NCBI GenBank assembly: GCA_007115705.1
Contig: QXEO01000553.1
Coordinates: 14,651,277 to 14,715,276, forward strand
Length of the DNA: 64,000 nucleotides
Reading direction: 5' to 3'
From: Dactylis glomerata
Taxonomy: Eukaryota > Streptophyta > Magnoliopsida > Poales > Poaceae
The notes under the pieces were generated by a model, which was not told where the DNA came from, ran no database searches, and saw only the letters and a program-made list of their open reading frames with translations. Made by a program: the position numbers and the translations under genes. Shown in pieces: positions 42,481 through 54,400 of this stretch (the first letter of the stretch is position 1; every line of letters starts with the position of its first letter).

Positions 42481-45400
42481 TGTCACATCCCAAAATTTTG
42501 GAATGTGAAAAATAAATAAAATAGAAACCATGTATGTTTGAATTGATTGAAATTTCACAAGGAATTAAAACTTTTTTAAAAGCTTTATTAGGAAAACCAT
42601 TTCAAACTTTCTATTATTATTCCTTGAAGAACTTATTTGAGAAAATAAGAATTCAAAATACTATTTTGTATCTAATCAAACCTATGCAAGCTTGTTTGCA
42701 AAGGAAATTTATACAAATGATTTATATTAAATGAAGTTTGCATTACTAAAAACTTACTTGAAAATAAAAAGTCTTTATAGAGTTTATTCTCTGAATTTTT
42801 AAAAGGATTATTTCAAAGTCCTATTTCTATTTTAGATTATTAACATAAAGCCCTTTAAGCCAAATTATAAAGTTTTTCTTAAAAATCTTACTTTGTTTTG
42901 AAAACTTGTTTTCTTACTGTTCTGGAATGTTGTCTTGAATTTTAGAAAATTTTACAAATTGGTTTGAATTTAATTGAAGCCAAAATGCAAAAGTTATGAA
43001 AGAAATAGAAAATAGAAAAAGAAAAGAGGAAAAGAAGAAAAAATATATAAAAGGGGCCTGGGGAACCCCTTCGGCCCAGCAAAGGAATCAGCCCACGGCC
43101 CACCCCGGATTATCTCCTAAACCGGTATCTCTTTTGTCTCTCTCTCTCTGACAAGTGGGGCCCGGGTGTCATCCCTAACCTCCAGCTAAAATCACGCCTG
43201 GGAGCTCGCCGAGCCGCGTGATCCTCTCCCCATCAATTTGGTTGATATCTTGCCCAATTCATCGCACCCCTGCGCCTATAAGAACCCCTCGCCCCTCTCT
43301 CAGTTTCCCCTCTCCTCTCTCTCTCAACTACGCCGCCATGCCGACGAAATTCTGCGTCGGGATCCGCCTCTACCGATAAAGTTTCCGGTGAGCACAGACT
43401 ACCCTGACTCCTCCCTCTTGTTTATCTCTTCTTATTATTGCCTGGCGCATCTCCCAAACATGACCATATTTTTGCTTGCGCCCCAGAGCAACAAATCCGC
43501 CCTCACCAAAATCTTGCCGTTCGCGACCACGACTCCGGCGAGCAATCACCGGACAACCAGAGCGCCTCAAGATCGTCCGCTTCGCCACCACGATCACCTC
43601 GGTAGTCTGCATCGTCTGGTAAGTTCACCATCCCTAGAATCTTCCTGCAGTCGTCATGCCGCCCGCGTCCATAGTTGCATCGCCACTGCACCTAAACTCC
43701 AGCCGCCTCTCTCCTCTGTCACAGGAAACGAAGATTCATGTGCTGCACACCGTCGTCACCGATGTTTCCTCCCGAACGCCGTCGTCACATCCGCTAGTCT
43801 CAAAAACCGCCGGAACCACCTCGGTGTTGATCTCCAGAGCCGCCGGAGCCTTGCCATCAACGCTTCGTGGTGAGTCCTCCCCTCCTTCCTGTTCTGGCCG
43901 TAAGATCTAGATCCGATGGCATACAACAAATCACTTATCGAAGGGGTATGCTCAGATCTGAGCCATTCAGATCTCTTTAGATCTGATGGATGAAAACCCT
44001 AATCCACATGAAGCGGTACCAGCCAATCAGAAGCCTGCACGTGGTCGTCTCTGGATAAGCCCCGGTTCAATTTCGTTTTAAAATTTCAGAAAATAGTCTA
44101 ACCTTCAAAAATCCATATCTTTTGTTCTATTTATTCAAAAATTGCAAATAATATGTCCCTGAACTCCTAAAAATGTGTAGAACACAATTGTGCAATAAAA
44201 TTTGTCTTTTGAACTAGTTGAAAACATTCAAATTTAAATATGTGAGTTTGAGTGTTTTTAATATAGTTCAAATTCTATAAATCCTTTTTAATTTATTCTT
44301 TTTGCAATAGGATCATATTGTTATCCTCTATCCAGTAGAACTACTGCACAATTTTTTTGGACCAATTTTATCAAGTATTCAAATTCAAATGAGGATTTGA
44401 GTATTTTTCCTCTAGATTTAATTCTATAAATATTTTAGGCATAATTCCTTTTGCAAAATTGCTTACCTTGATAATGAAAAACCACCAGAACACTTCACAC
44501 ACTTTCTCCACTTATTCAAAATTCAACTCTATTGGTTCATCCTATTTGCAAGCTATAGATGTGTTATTTGAAACACCTTGCAAATATCAAGTCTCAATTC
44601 CTGTCATGCACTTTGTGCTATTTGATTTTGTTCCACTATGCAATTGGTGTGAATTACCCTAAGTCCTAATGACCTTACACTCCACCATGCCTTAGTGAAA
44701 ATCTACTCTCTGTCCTTACCCTAGTGGAAACTATCAACTCCATCTCATCTAAATTCTTCTAAGTGTTTTGACCACCCCATCCAAACACTATGGCATAGAA
44801 GTTTTTCCCATATCAATACCATGGAGAAGAATTTGAAGAGAAGACAAGGAGTTGAAGGCAAAGCAAGAAGTTAAAAGAGAAGACAAGGAGATGAAGCAAA
44901 AAGAAGAAGTTGAAGAGAAGACAAGAGATGAAGGAAAGACAAGAAGATCAAGAGAAGAGAGACCAAGTCAAGAAGATGAAAGTGTTAGACCTCATGACTT
45001 AGAATTTATTCATCTAACTTCTCAAACCAAGCCTAACAATCTCCTTGAAACTATTTTTACTAAGTGTTTGACACTTCTTAACAATCTAGAAAACCCCCAT
45101 CAATCCTTTGAAGTCTTTGACTTAGCCATTCTCTCCATCCATATCAAGTCAACTTCATGCCCCAATCTTTTGTCCAATTATCATTAAGACTTTGAAGACT
45201 AAGCTAAAACAAATAAACACTTGTGTTGTCTTGTTTGATTATATTGCTTGATTGGTGTGTTTATGTTGTGTTACTTTCTATCTTATAGTTGTATGGAGAG
45301 CCACGTGTGTTGATTAAGAGAAGTACAATCTTCAGAAATTTCTAAGGCAAGTGTCACTCTTGTTCATAAAATTCCCAATGATGTTTTACTATGCATGTAG

Positions 45401-46649
45401 TATTTCTCTTCTTTTAATAATATGCATGTGTAGATTGTTAGGCTTGCTATCTCCTATTTAGGATATCCCTGATTACCCTGTTAGAAGAAACACCATAAGT
45501 GTAGATTGCTTAGTTGTGCTATAGAATTCGTGGTTGGGATTCCACATGTTCTTTTATTAAGTTTGAAAACTATGTTTTGCAAAAACTAAGAAAACAACTA
45601 AGTTAATGAAACACCTGGGTGGGAAATTGGTAAGATGGATTTATGTTGAGTGGTTACACCGGAGCCATCTCTATGGTGGTCATGTGTATCTCACTTGTAG
45701 ATGGCCACCCAGGAACAAAGAGATTGGAGACATTCAAGTCATGAAGCTTCCAGTGCAACCACGAGTCATATGGGCTCTGTCTTGACTAACTAAGTTGCAT
45801 GATCTCAGCCAGACGAACAGAGGGTGGTAGTGATTTGTAGGATGGAACGCGTCCGGGTTGGTCTGAGGGATTGCTTCTGAAAGGTCTCGTCTTAGTCTTC
45901 ACTTGGCCATTTGAGCAAAATGAGCATCATGGCAAAAGAGGTTGACTGAGTCTTGTGGGAAAAGTGCACCACCTCTACAGAGTGTTAAAACTAAGTACTT
46001 AGCTGTGTCCCTGGTTACGGACAATTTTGAGCAACATGAATTGAAGCTGTTCAAGGATCTCCTCATCCCGACTTCTTCAGAATTATAACTTGAAGGGTGA
46101 ACAAGGCATTGTTGTGTGATCATAATTATGTACACCTAGTGGATTCCTGTGTGTGCATAATTAACTAGGAGCACCTGGTGGATTCCAGTGTGTCCAGTAG
46201 TGCTTTAAAAGAAAAATGAGATCTTTTGAAAAGTAGGATAAACAATTGCTTTTCTGCAAGCTCAGCCTAAAGGTCCACTCAGCCAAATATTCATTTAAGT
46301 GTTAGGTTCCATTTGTGTCCACCACAGGTGACATCTTGCCAATACAATTCAAATGTATTGACCCTTTGTGGCTGCAACGTTTCATGTTGCAGGTTTTGAC
46401 GATAAGAAAGGTACGATAGGGTTATGAGTCTATCTGCAGCATGTTCGCCTGTGGCACATGAAGAAGAAGGACTCCATGCTGTTTTTTATTTCATTGTAAA
46501 CTCTGATAGCTTTACGCAATGAATATTGTAAAGTTTCTTTATGTAATTATTGGATCATGCGATGTAATAAAATGACCCTTGTTTCTTAATATTACATCTT
46601 AAACTATGTGTGCTAGCGTTTGATCCCAGGACTAGCACTGAAAAGCACA
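42481..46649 (+). repeat. LTR B: 3' LTR of the zinc-knuckle element, about 4.17 kb
   Basis: It begins TGTCACATCCCAAAATTTTG after the polypurine tract and ends somewhere in TTTGATCCCA (46,628) to AAAAGCACA (46,649); the right end is not certain. The layout parallels the chromovirus LTRs: AT-rich, then a GC-rich block with a TATA box (43,276), then a segment near 45,960 (GTGCACCACCTCTACAGAGTG) clearly related to one in LTR A and the chromovirus LTRs. ORFs at 43,238 and 44,852 are low-complexity or shadows. Confidence 0.6.
43276..43283 (+). promoter_or_regulatory. TATA box in LTR B
   Basis: CTATAAGA precedes a pyrimidine-rich CTCTCTC leader, a typical plant transcription start context. Confidence 0.5.
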
Positions 46650-46662
46650 GGGATCATCATCT

Positions 46663-48286
46663 TTAATAGGTGAGGTCACTACAGTGGGCTTCAAGAGAAG
46701 TACTCATTGTCACTGCTTTCTTCAAATGCTTGGAAGCACGAGTAGGAGTACTTTTTGCAAGAGGAACTGTTGATGACTTAACCACCACAGTTTTCTCCTG
46801 AGAGGGCTCCTTGGAGATGGTCAAAGCATCGAGAAGAGGAGCAGCTGCAGCATCCTTCTTCGGATCGTCATCGTCCCTGAGAAGGAAACACTTGGAATCA
46901 ACAAAAAGGATAATAGTTACGGATAGAAAAGTTTGGATATAAAAAGGTAGCAAAACTCACGAGTCCAGTGCGTCAAACATTTCAAGAGCAGAGGCCTTGG
47001 CAGTAGAGGGCTCCCCCGGCGCTTCCTTTGGAGAGGAAGTACTCGAGGAAAGCAGTTCGTTGAGATGCTTCCTTTTCTTATCTAGGCTTGGCTCTCCAGA
47101 ATTAGCAGGGGGAGGCGATGAAGTAGAGCCGCTTTCTTCTCGAGAAACTTTGGCATAATCTCCGTCCTGGCCTTCGTCAGCCTCGAGGGCTTCAGAAGCA
47201 GCAGAAGCAGGATCAGCCTGAATTGGCCCGTCCTCTGGAAGAGGAGGACGAGAAATCAAAAATTGGTGGCCTACAAAAGAATCAATCACAAAATATCAAA
47301 AAACAACAGCAAAACACAAAATGACAAAGAATAAAGAAGTCGACATTGACGAGTTATAGAGCACAGACCTCGGGTAAAGGATGAGTGGAGTCGAAGAAAT
47401 CAGCTATCAAAACTGGGATCTCTTTCTCCTTCGTGAGAGTAGTCAAAGCTCTCACTCGTTTTTCGAGACCCTTTTTCTCTAGGTCCTCCTTGGACACTCG
47501 AGAAGGATCTTTCGAGCTAGAATACGACCACAGTTTGCAGACACGAGCTTGGAGAGGTTGAATGCACCTCTACAGGAAAAACACCATGACTTGCGTCCCT
47601 GTTAGTGCACCTCCAGTTGCGCTCTTTAGACTCTGAATGCGAGTCAGCAAGGGCTTGATGTCCTTGATCTCAGCTTCCGTGGGAGGAGAGTCCCACGATG
47701 TCAGCTTCGACAGACTCTTGTTTGCATCAAAGGGGGCAATACCAAATTTGTCAGAGGAAGTAGTCTTTTAGTCCTTGATGTAGAACCATTTCTTCCTCCA
47801 ACCTTGAACTGAGGCAGCCATGTTAAATTCGAGATAATGCGCCTCGGTGTGCACAGATATGACAGCCCCGCCAGCTCAGGGTTCTTAGATAAAGACACAC
47901 TGGGGCGGAGGCGGAAAAGAAGTTTCCAAAGAATCCAATGGGGATCGACCCCCAGGAAGGACTCACAGAGGGTGATGAAGCAGGCAATGTGTAAAACAGA
48001 GTTCGGCGTGAGCTGGTGAAGCTGCACGCCATAAACAAAGAGGAGCCCACAAAGAAATTCGTGGGCAGGAAGAGAAAGGCCACGGAGAAGGAAGGAAAGA
48101 AACATCACCCAATAACTGCTCGAGGGCTTGGGGATGCGTTCGGTGCTGGGGAAGGACGAGGAACCCCTCCCTCTGAGCCTTGGTCAGATCGGATTCTTCA
48201 AATTTAGAGGGAACCAAGCTGGTCGCCGCATTCCCGCTCTTCTTCTTCTTCATCTTTTCTTTGTGCACAACCTTCTTTGTGGGCAT
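46663..48286 (-). pseudogene. Antisense gene of Tat element 3: Transposase_28-type domain and acidic exons
   Basis: The start is ATG at 48,286 on the minus strand (MPTKKVVHKEKMKKKK). The core follows: FLLRGLSLPAHEFLCGLLF, YGVQLHQLTPNSVLHIACFI and FLGVDPHWILWK. This is the textbook Transposase_28-type (putative gypsy type transposon) signature. Next come a segment with KRVRALTTLTKEKEIPVLIADFF, an acidic exon (47,280-46,961) and a further exon starting DDDDPKKDAAAAP. Lesions: a frame change near 48,110, a one-base loss near 47,873, and at least two in-frame stops. The sequence ends at the LTR B junction. Domain order matches Tat element 1. Function unknown. Confidence 0.78.
46877..46960 (-). 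other. Inferred intron in antisense gene 3 (84 bp)
   Basis: On the minus strand the donor is GACTC|GTGAGT and the acceptor CTTCTCAG|GGACG. The join is phase 2 and exactly in frame, LD-S-DDDDPKKD. Confidence 0.7.
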
Positions 48287-48401
48287 TCGGAGGAGATGCG
48301 CTCGGGGGCTACAAGGAAACTCAAGAGCATAGGGAAGATGAAGCAATGGCGGCGGCGGAGAGGCAGAGAGCTGGTAAACAGTAAAAACAGAGGTCTCCCC
48401 C

Positions 48402-48409
48402 TTATAAAG
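48402..48409 (-). promoter_or_regulatory. TATA-like box upstream of antisense gene 3
   Basis: On the minus strand CTTTATAAG lies about 120 bp upstream of the antisense ATG at 48,286. Confidence 0.45.
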
Positions 48410-48643
48410 CTTCCTGTGAAAGGAACACGGGCTGAGATGTGGCGCACGAAGCGGAAGCGGTAAGCCCACTAACGAGCAGAAAACTGTAAAATTGCTACGC
48501 TGCCCACGTGCAACGGTCAGCATTCAGTCAAATCGCATGAATAGTGACTCTATCAATGACGTCACAAGCGTTGAGTCACCGAAAAATAATAAATCATGAT
48601 ACGATTCAAAGATCATGGCTTCCCGCAAAACACTTAGTAATAT

Positions 48644-49578
48644 CCTCGAGGGCTACTCTGCTCATCAGTGCTAATCAAAGTACCCGACGAACATTCAACA
48701 AGTAATACCAGGCAGCGGTGAAGGAACACTTTTCTGTGAATCTATACTCGAAAAAACTTTCGACTATACCCTCGGGGGCTACTACCATCGGGAGCGCTGG
48801 TCGCGCACTCGATGAAATCATTACGCAAAATAAAGCGACTATGCAAAGCATGCAAGGAAAAAGTTTACTTGAGCCTATACTAGAAAAACTTTCAACTATA
48901 GTCTCAGGGGCTACTCCCATTGGGAGCACACCCAACGAAATTTCAGTTTCCAAGAATAATAAAGAAGGCAAAAGAAGACTTGTTTATTGATGTTTCTCCC
49001 ATCGAGAGCAAATTCATATTAGTCAAAAGTTGGAGAACCCGAAGATTTCAGTATTGAAACAGTCAAACATGGCTAAAATGATTGCAAGATATGATTCTCG
49101 AGTTGCATCATCGTGACAAAACTCGAATGCCATGATTGAAACAGAACGTGAAGGTAAGACCCCAGGATCCATCCTGTGTGGCCTAGTATACGCACCTGGA
49201 TGCGCTCTGCTAGTAACTTTCCGTGTCTACGACGCGAAGAAAATCCTGGTGGACGCACTGGGTACCCTGAGAACTACTAGAACTCTTTCTTTGTAAGTCC
49301 TAAATGTGGCAAAAGAATGGGTTAGACCAGGTCCCAGATTCAAGTTCAAGGGGATTGAATTTGAAGTAGGTGACAAGTATCTGCTCCGATAATTAACTGG
49401 CCTCTTGATCAGTTAGAGCTGTCAGGCTTGTTAACCAAAAACCCCTTGCAAAATACTATAATGAAAGTTGTTTAATTGAGTACACGGAGAAGAAGAAGTC
49501 GAATATTGATCAAGTCAAAGATATGAAGATTTGAGATTCAACCCAAATCTATAATTTTGGTAGAATCTCAGGGGCTAC
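48644..49578 (+). repeat. Repeated polypurine-like words before the Tat element 3 LTR
   Basis: The word CTC(G/A)(G/A)GGGCTAC recurs at 48,644, 48,771, 48,902 and 49,566, with another at 48,301 by the antisense ATG. The copies at 48,771 and 48,903 lie in a diverged tandem repeat of period about 132 bp. The last one (49,566-49,578) is the functional polypurine tract, directly before the LTR. Confidence 0.65.
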
Positions 49579-49921
49579 TGAAAAGGGTATAGCTAATAGA
49601 GCCCGTTACCTATGTACCCCTGAGGCCCGTTAAGCTAGGCCCAAGAATATTCGTAGTTGAAGTACGATTCTGTGTTGTATACAGACATTGTAATATGTAT
49701 CGGACCCGACCGGTTCCTTGAGACTTGGCCACCTATATATAGGGGCCAGGAGAGGCCGGTCAGGGACAAATTAAGTGTAAGCCAAGTTGATCACCATGTT
49801 TATTCTTGATACATGCCTTGTTTGACTGATCTTTACCTTCGAGTTCATCCGACGCCCTATTCCCCGGATCCTAACTCCTTCATCTAGGACATTTGTCGAG
49901 TTAACCCTCGTCACTCAGCAA
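49579..49921 (+). repeat. 3' LTR of Tat element 3, about 343 bp
   Basis: It begins TGAAAAGGGTATAGC right after the polypurine tract and ends near CGTCACTCAGCA. A TATA box CTATATATAGG lies at 49,733-49,743. The short length suits this lineage. The right end is chosen by the CA and is uncertain by a few bases. Confidence 0.6.
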
Positions 49922-50477
49922 ACACGTTGAAGTTGAAGTTGGATTTAGCCATTTGATCTACAAAATTTGCAAGTACAATTTAGACTATGTTCATGAGAAT
50001 TAGTTCAACTTAATCAAATTACTAGATGAACTCCCACTAAATTCAACATCCTGCAAGTTGTTTAGTGAACACGATCCAAATTCACCACACCTTATCCGAT
50101 CTTCACGAGAAGAGATGTGGTTTCAATGGTGGACAACAAAGTGTCAATCATATCATTCATATGACTCATGCTTAACCTTTCGGTTCATGTGTTCCGAGGC
50201 CATGTCTGTACATGCTAGGCTCGTCAAGTCAAACCCAAGTATCTCCACATGTGCAAAACTGGCTTGCACCCGTTGTATGTGAACATAGAGTTTATAGCAC
50301 CCGATCATCATGAGATGCTTCAAAATGACGAACTTTAGCAACGACGCATACGAGGGGAGAACACAATTTTATCTTGATCTTTAAATGAGGAATCATCTTA
50401 CAATGCTACCATCGCGATCAAAGCATAATAAGATACATAAAGAATAAACATCACATGCATAAAATTATGTGACATGG
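49922..50477. other. Unassigned AT-rich DNA
   Basis: About 556 bp between the Tat element 3 LTR and the LTR stub. It has no credible ORF and no repeat ends that I can identify. It probably belongs to an older element. Confidence 0.4.
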
Positions 50478-50604
50478 TGATATGTCTCAAATGTATCTAT
50501 AATGTTTGATGCTCCATGCTTGTTTTTACACCATTTGCCTTGTGTTTCGTTACACTTCATGGCATTTTTATGCAATTTCTGGAACTAACCTATTGACAAG
50601 ATGC
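50478..50604 (+). repeat. 127-bp stub of an element-B-type LTR
   Basis: It aligns without gaps to the first 127 bp of the LTRs at 11,514 and 16,583, then stops abruptly where LINE sequence begins. Nearly all CpGs of those LTRs are TpG or CpA here. Confidence 0.85.
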
Positions 50605-51160
50605 TAACTTTATCACTCTCATGCTGGTAACTCCAGAAAAATTTGACTGGGCAAAGAATTTCCTAAGATCATCTCTCTGGCAAATTATGATTGAAAATGA
50701 CTCAGAGGAGAATTGTATACCTTTTGTTGTACCTGATTCATGCTCTGTGTAGTAGGCACCTGTTTGCTAGATTACTGATTTGGAAGAATGCTCTGATAAT
50801 TTTCTTTAGTCTGGAGGGGAGAAGGAGGATCTGGTGACACCGTCAGCTCCAAAAATAAAGAGAAGGGGTAAAGGGGCACTTGTTGAAACTGAGGTAAGGA
50901 GAAGCCCTAGAATCTTGGAGCTAAATGATGGTTTTAAAAGTCATTCCTGCTGCAATAATAAAAATTGTCTATCTTGCTTGGCTGCCCCTCCAGTCACAAA
51001 AAACAATATAGTTAAAAATCTTGCAATCTCCTTTTGCAAGGTCTCCTCTGAAAACTTGGAAAACAAACTGAAGAAACAGAGCAAAAAGGGAAGCAAGGAG
51101 AAAGATGCTGGGGACGTTGGTGTCAAGGCCCAGCAAGGAAAGAAGAAGAAAACCAACTAG
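50605..51160 (+). pseudogene. LINE ORF1, C-terminal part
   Basis: The open part at 50,834-51,160 has the block RRSPRILELNDGFKSHSC, a Cys cluster (CCNNKNCLSCLAAPP) and a Lys-rich end. Upstream, degraded reading frame includes TPEKFDWAKNFLRSSLWQI, with stops. This fits the C-terminal region of ORF1 in grass L1-type LINEs as I remember it. ORF1 products bind the LINE RNA. The N-terminal part is missing. Confidence 0.65.
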
Positions 51161-51491
51161 TTCCCAATGATTAGCATCTTTACTTTTGTTAAGATATGGG
51201 GAAGACCCCCAAGTTGCTGTAATAAGTTTGTTAAGATGTGGATCTATGTTATTTTGCTGAACTTCCATGTACTGAAAGCTGCTAAATGTTGCATCTGCTG
51301 TGGGATTTGCCTCTGGTATATTTGGTATTGCCACTTGGTTAATATGAATATTTGCTACTCAATGATGAAAAGAATTGCATGAAAAAAGACCTGTATTGTT
51401 GACAGAGCTGCTGTCCATTTTGTGAATGGGCAACTGACTGAAAAAACCCCCAATTGGTTTAATCATAAATAGCAAAAGAATTTGGAAGATT

Positions 51492-54400
51492 ATGAACTGG
51501 AACATAAGGGGAATAAACTCAGAGAAAAAATGGTTTGCTTTATCAAATAAAATAGAAGAATGTGGCTGTGACATCATTTGCTTACAAGAGACCAAAAGAC
51601 AATCATTTGACTCACAATATCTAAAAAAATTCTATCCAAGGAGATTAAGCAAGTTTGCTTATCTACCTTCTAATGGAGCTTCTGGGGGCATACTTATTGT
51701 TTGGAATGATGCCATTTTCAATGGAGAATTACTTTTCCAGAATGATTTCTCCATCTCGATAAACTTTACCTGCAAACTCTCAAATGATTCTTGGGTTCTT
51801 ACTTCTGTATATGGACCCTGTCAAGCTGAACAAAAAGCTCTCTTTATTGATTGGTTTGCCAACATTGACATGCCTGATGAAACTGACTGGATTGTTCTGG
51901 GAGACTTTAACTTTATCAGAGGACCTGAAGATAGAAACAAGCTAGGAGGAGATATAAATGATATGATTCTTTTTAATGATGCTATTAACAGACTTGGCCT
52001 TATTGAATTGCCCCTCAAAGGAAGAAAATTTACATGGAGCAATATGCAACAAGATCCTTTATTGGAGAAGCTTGATTGGGTTTTCACTTCTGCTTCCTGG
52101 ACAATTTCCTATCCTTCTTCTTTTGTCTAACCTATGGTGAAACCTACATCAGATCATGTTCCTTGTGTGATTGCTTTTGAAAGTAATATTCCTAGATCTC
52201 CCATTTTAGGATTTGAAAACTACTGGTTGCATCATTCTTCATTTAAAAGCATAGTGCAAAATGCTTGGAACATTCCAGTGAATTATTCTGATAGTGCCAA
52301 GAAGATAAATGCAAAATTCAAGGATCTCAGAATAGGACTGAAATTGTGGGCAAAAAACCTTCCTTGCCTCAAGAAGACTATTGCACAAGTAAATGAGGTG
52401 ATTGATTTGCTTGACAATTTTGAAGAATTCAGAGCTTTGTCAACTGCAGAATGGAACCTAAGAGAGATTCTAAGATCACATGTTCTTGAACTCATCCAAA
52501 ACTAGAGAATTTACTGGAAGCAAAGGGGGAAAATCAAATGGGTCAAGCTAGGGAATGAGAACACTAAATTCTTTCATACAAAGGCAACAATCAATTTCAG
52601 GCATAATCATATTGCAACACTTCAGAATGAAGACCATGTTGAGATTTCTGACCATGAAGGGAAGGCAGCTATCCTTTGGAAGGCTTTCAAAGATAGAATG
52701 GGTAAATCTGAAAATCCAAATATGTTATTCAATATTGAGGAGCTTTACCCTTCGAAACTAAGTGATCAAGCTAAAGAGAAATTGGAGGAAACATTCACTG
52801 ATAATGAAATAGATGATGTAATCAAAAATCTTCCCAATGACAAATCTCTAGGTCCTGATGGTTTTAATAATGAATTTATCAAGAGTTGTTGGCAAATAAT
52901 CTCTGAAGATGTCAAGCAACTTATCAGAGACTTCTTTGAAGGAAAAGTAAATCTTGAGAGCATAAATTCCTCTTTCATCACTCTGATACCAAAGAATGAC
53001 AGCCCTTCTACTGCCAGTGACTTCAGGCCAATCTCCCTTTTAAATAGTGTGATGAAAATTGTCACCAAGCCTCTGGCCAACAGACTGCAAGGAACTATCT
53101 TGGATCTTGTTCATAAAAATCAATATGGTTTTCTCTCAAAAAGATCCATTCAAGATTGCTTGGGATGGGCATATGAATATCTGTTCCAATGCCACCAATC
53201 CAAAGAGGAAGTCTTAATTCTAAAATTAGACTTTGAGAAGGCTTTTGACAAAATTGAGCACTCTGCTATAATTGAGATTTTAAGAGCCAGAGGTTTTGGA
53301 GATAAATGGATTCGATGGATTCAAATGATTCTAGCTTCTAGTACTTCTTCTGTGCTGCTTAATGGAGTTCCTGGGAAAAAATTATATTGTAGAAGAGGGG
53401 TGAGGCAAGGAGATCACTTATCACCTCTAATTTTTGTCCTAGCAGCAGATTTACTGCAAGCAATACTCAATAAGGTCATGAATCAGCAGCTGATCTCTCC
53501 CCCCATCAGCAGAGCAGCCTGCCCTAACTTTCCTGTGATCCAATATGCTGATGACACTCTGGTAGTAATGAGAGCAAATGCAAATGATCTCATGTGCTTG
53601 AAGGCTAGTCTTCTTTCTTTCACTGAATCAACTGGACTGAAGGTGAATTTCAACAAATCTTGTATGATGCCAATTAATATGGATGATCCTAGATTGACAC
53701 ATTTTGCAAATACTCTATCATGTAAAAAAGGGCAACTTCCATTTACATACCTTGGACATCCTCTGGGAATTACAAAACCAACCCTAGAACATTTCCTCCC
53801 TATGGTTCAAAGGGTGGAGAAGAGATTATGTGGAATTGTGGACTTTCTGGATTATGGAGGGAAACTACTTATGGTAAAGTCTGTTCTTGCCTCACTACCA
53901 ATTTCTTACATGGCATGTCTAGACATCCCAGTAACAATAAAAGATCAGATTGTTAAATATATGATGCACTATCTATGGAGGAAAAAAAACACTGAAGTAC
54001 AATCAAGAGGACAAGCACTCATTGCATGGACAACTGTTTGTAAGCCAAAGGACCAGGGAGGACTTGGTGTACTGAACTTAGACACTCAGAATAATGCTCT
54101 GCTGTTGAAAAACCTACATAAATTCTTCAATAGATTGGATATTCCTTGGGTAAACCTTGTTTGGTCTTCTTATTATGCTCAAGGTCAACTACCTGGAAAC
54201 CACCTGGAAGGGTCTTTTTGGTGGAAAGCTCATCTTAAACTGTTGGATAAATATAAAGGCATAAGCAGATGTCACATTGGAGATGGGAAATCAGCCTTAT
54301 TCTGGACAGATCTTTGGGAATCTGAATGTATTATGCATAAATATCCACACCTTTTGACATTCTCAAAGAGCATAGATTTATCTGTTAAACAGGTGATGGA

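Larger units (their letters stand above)
25330..46649 (+). mobile_element. Zinc-knuckle LTR element, 5'-truncated, split by the chromovirus
   Basis: The parts are the zinc-knuckle ORF, a non-coding interior (25,884-26,375 and 41,810-42,480), a polypurine tract and a 3' LTR (42,481-46,649). The interior is continuous across the AAATA duplication of the inserted element. The sequence before its LTR (CTCGGGGACGAGATTTC, then TTTTAAGGGTGGTAG) closely parallels the CTCGGGACGAGATTC, TTTTAAGGGGGGAAGG arrangement of the chromovirus. This suggests a related but non-autonomous lineage. Its 5' LTR is not recognisable in the window. Confidence 0.55.
46650..49921 (+). mobile_element. Tat-lineage gypsy element 3, 3' part (antisense gene and LTR)
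   Basis: The antisense gene's N-terminal exons, a 1.3 kb untranslated region with repeated polypurine-like words, a polypurine tract and a short LTR. No gag or pol. It has the same orientation as Tat element 2 and holds the half of the antisense gene that element 2 lacks, so the two may be one element split by the block at 20,431-46,649. Confidence 0.7.

Noticed and set aside
43238..43873. 211-codon ORF in LTR B
   Set aside because: It is in the transcribed leader part of an LTR, Ser/Pro/His-rich with no recognisable motif.
44852..45187. Lys/Glu-rich ORF (MKAKQEVKREDKEMKQKEE)
   Set aside because: Comes from an AAG/GAA-rich low-complexity tract inside LTR B.
20431..46649. LTR A and LTR B as the two LTRs of one element
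   Set aside because: Their starts differ (TGTAACACCC versus TGTCACATCC) and they cannot be aligned end to end, only through short shared blocks; LTR A also lacks a PBS downstream.
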